NCBI GenBank assembly: GCA_012518155.1
Contig: JAAYTC010000059.1
Location: 1-6,912, forward strand
DNA length: 6,912 nt
Source: Bacteroidales bacterium
Lineage (GTDB): Bacteria; Bacteroidota; Bacteroidia; Bacteroidales; Dysgonomonadaceae
Direction of reading: 5' to 3'
Shown: one piece after another, positions 6,529 through 6,912 of the stretch
How positions within the stretch are numbered: position 1 is the stretch's first letter
How the letters are laid out: every line of letters begins with the position of its first letter
Notes under the pieces: generated by a model
Database searches by the model: none
Told to the model about the DNA's origin: nothing
Seen by the model: only the letters and a program-made list of their open reading frames with translations
Program-made: the position numbers and the translations under genes

Positions 6529-6726
6529 AGGGGTTTCGTGTGATTCCATGACGATTTGACGACGATTTCGCAACGATTTCGCAACAATTTTCCGACAAAC
6601 TCTCCATGATTTCCTAACGATTTCTTAACGATTTTTCGAGGGGTTTCCCCCGATCTTTCGAGGGTTATTCGCTGGTTCCCCTCCGATGCCTCCCGCTATC
6701 CCCTACGTTGGCCCTCCGATGCCTCC
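6529..6726 (+). repeat. Degenerate 11-bp tandem array, left arm (18 units, TTTC on plus strand)
   Basis: Cutting this stretch every 11 bases from 6529 gives 18 consecutive units with no indel, loosely matching A-N-G-R-T-T-T-C-N-N-N. Good examples are ACGATTTCGCA at 6562-6572 and again at 6573-6583, ACGATTTCTTA (6617-6627), ACGATTTTTCG (6628-6638) and AGGGGTTTCCC (6639-6649). Units toward the right become C-rich (CCGATGCCTCC at 6683-6693 and 6716-6726). The start abuts the terminator T-run. The unit length is not a multiple of three and stops are frequent, so it is not coding. It lacks the spacer/repeat structure of CRISPR. Function unknown. Confidence 0.75.
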
Positions 6727-6742
6727 TTATAAATTATCGGAG
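6714..6742. repeat. Palindrome at the orientation switch of the 11-bp array
   Basis: CTCCGAT (6714-6720) and its exact reverse complement ATCGGAG (6736-6742) flank a 15-base AT-rich centre that contains TTATAA. It sits where the repeat units change strand, so the two arms of the array are arranged around it. It could nucleate a larger imperfect hairpin. Confidence 0.55.
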
Positions 6743-6848
6743 CAACAACGGAAAAACTATGGAGAAACTATAGAGAAATAACAGGGAAATAACGGAGAAA
6801 CTATGGAGAAACAACGGGGAAACTATAATGAAGTAACGGGGAAAAACC
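6739..6848 (-). repeat. Degenerate 11-bp tandem array, right arm (10 inverted units)
   Basis: Ten consecutive 11-base units fill this stretch exactly. On the plus strand they read like GGAGAAACTAT (6761-6771 and 6794-6804), with variants AGAGAAATAAC, AGGGAAATAAC, GGAGAAACAAC and GGGGAAACTAT. On the minus strand the consensus is ATAGTTTCTCC, which aligns with the left-arm units on A-N-N-R-T-T-T-C. The same degenerate unit is therefore present in inverted orientation. No gene is seen in this tract. Confidence 0.75.
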
Positions 6849-6859
6849 AGTCAATTACT

Positions 6860-6912
6860 ATGGGAAGAGAGGAGTTATTCCCATTCACCACCGAATTATT
6901 TTCAACTATTTG
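6860..6912 (+). CDS. Possible start of a further gene (truncated by window end)
   Basis: An ATG at 6860, just after the repeat array, opens a frame of 17 codons without a stop to the window edge, beginning MGREELFPFTTELF. No clear ribosome binding site precedes it. The other plus-strand frame and a minus-strand frame are also open here, so coding status is uncertain and no function can be given. Confidence 0.25.
   Translation, partial: MGREELFPFTTELFSTI

Noticed and set aside
6528..6848. CRISPR array
   Set aside because: The units are 11 bp, contiguous and degenerate. There are no near-identical 24-40 bp repeats with unique spacers, and no cas gene is present.

Overview
The window looks like chromosomal DNA of a member of the Bacteroidota, most plausibly an anaerobic or microaerobic Bacteroidales-type bacterium. 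This placement is an inference. It rests on mostly weak or absent Shine-Dalgarno sequences (A/T-rich leaders before ATG), TAnnTTTG-like -7 promoter elements, and the character of the proteins. Species cannot be named from the sequence alone.

Layout. (1) Positions 1-1954, minus strand: a two-gene unit for the thiamine-diphosphate-dependent E1 component of a 2-oxoacid/acetoin dehydrogenase complex. The alpha gene is complete and lies upstream. The beta gene is cut by the left window edge. A hairpin sits in the 95-base gap between them. (2) Positions 1955-2277: a divergent, AT-rich intergenic region holding the rrf2 leader. (3) Positions 2278-6463, plus strand: a nitric oxide (NO) response cassette. 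It contains an Rrf2-family regulator with three Fe-S-type cysteines, a 194-base regulatory gap with a 26-bp palindrome, a small four-helix membrane protein of unknown function, a quinol-dependent nitric oxide reductase (qNor), and a di-iron Fe-S cluster repair protein (RIC/ScdA/YtfE family). The cassette closes with a strong intrinsic terminator at 6485-6526. (4) Positions 6528-6848: a gene-free tract built almost entirely of degenerate 11-bp units, 18 in one orientation and then 10 in the inverted orientation. A possible new reading frame opens at 6860 and leaves the window.

How the genes fit together (inference from known families). The Rrf2 protein probably senses NO through an Fe-S cluster and represses the downstream genes. 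When derepressed, qNor reduces NO to N2O with electrons from the quinol pool, and RIC repairs nitrosylated or oxidised Fe-S clusters. The small membrane protein is 13 bases upstream of qNor, which suggests a role in the same process, perhaps as a qNor partner or in maturation. The E1 genes are transcribed away from this cassette and need not share its regulation.

The least explained parts are the inverted 11-bp-periodic array after the terminator, the palindrome upstream of the qNor unit, and the small membrane protein.
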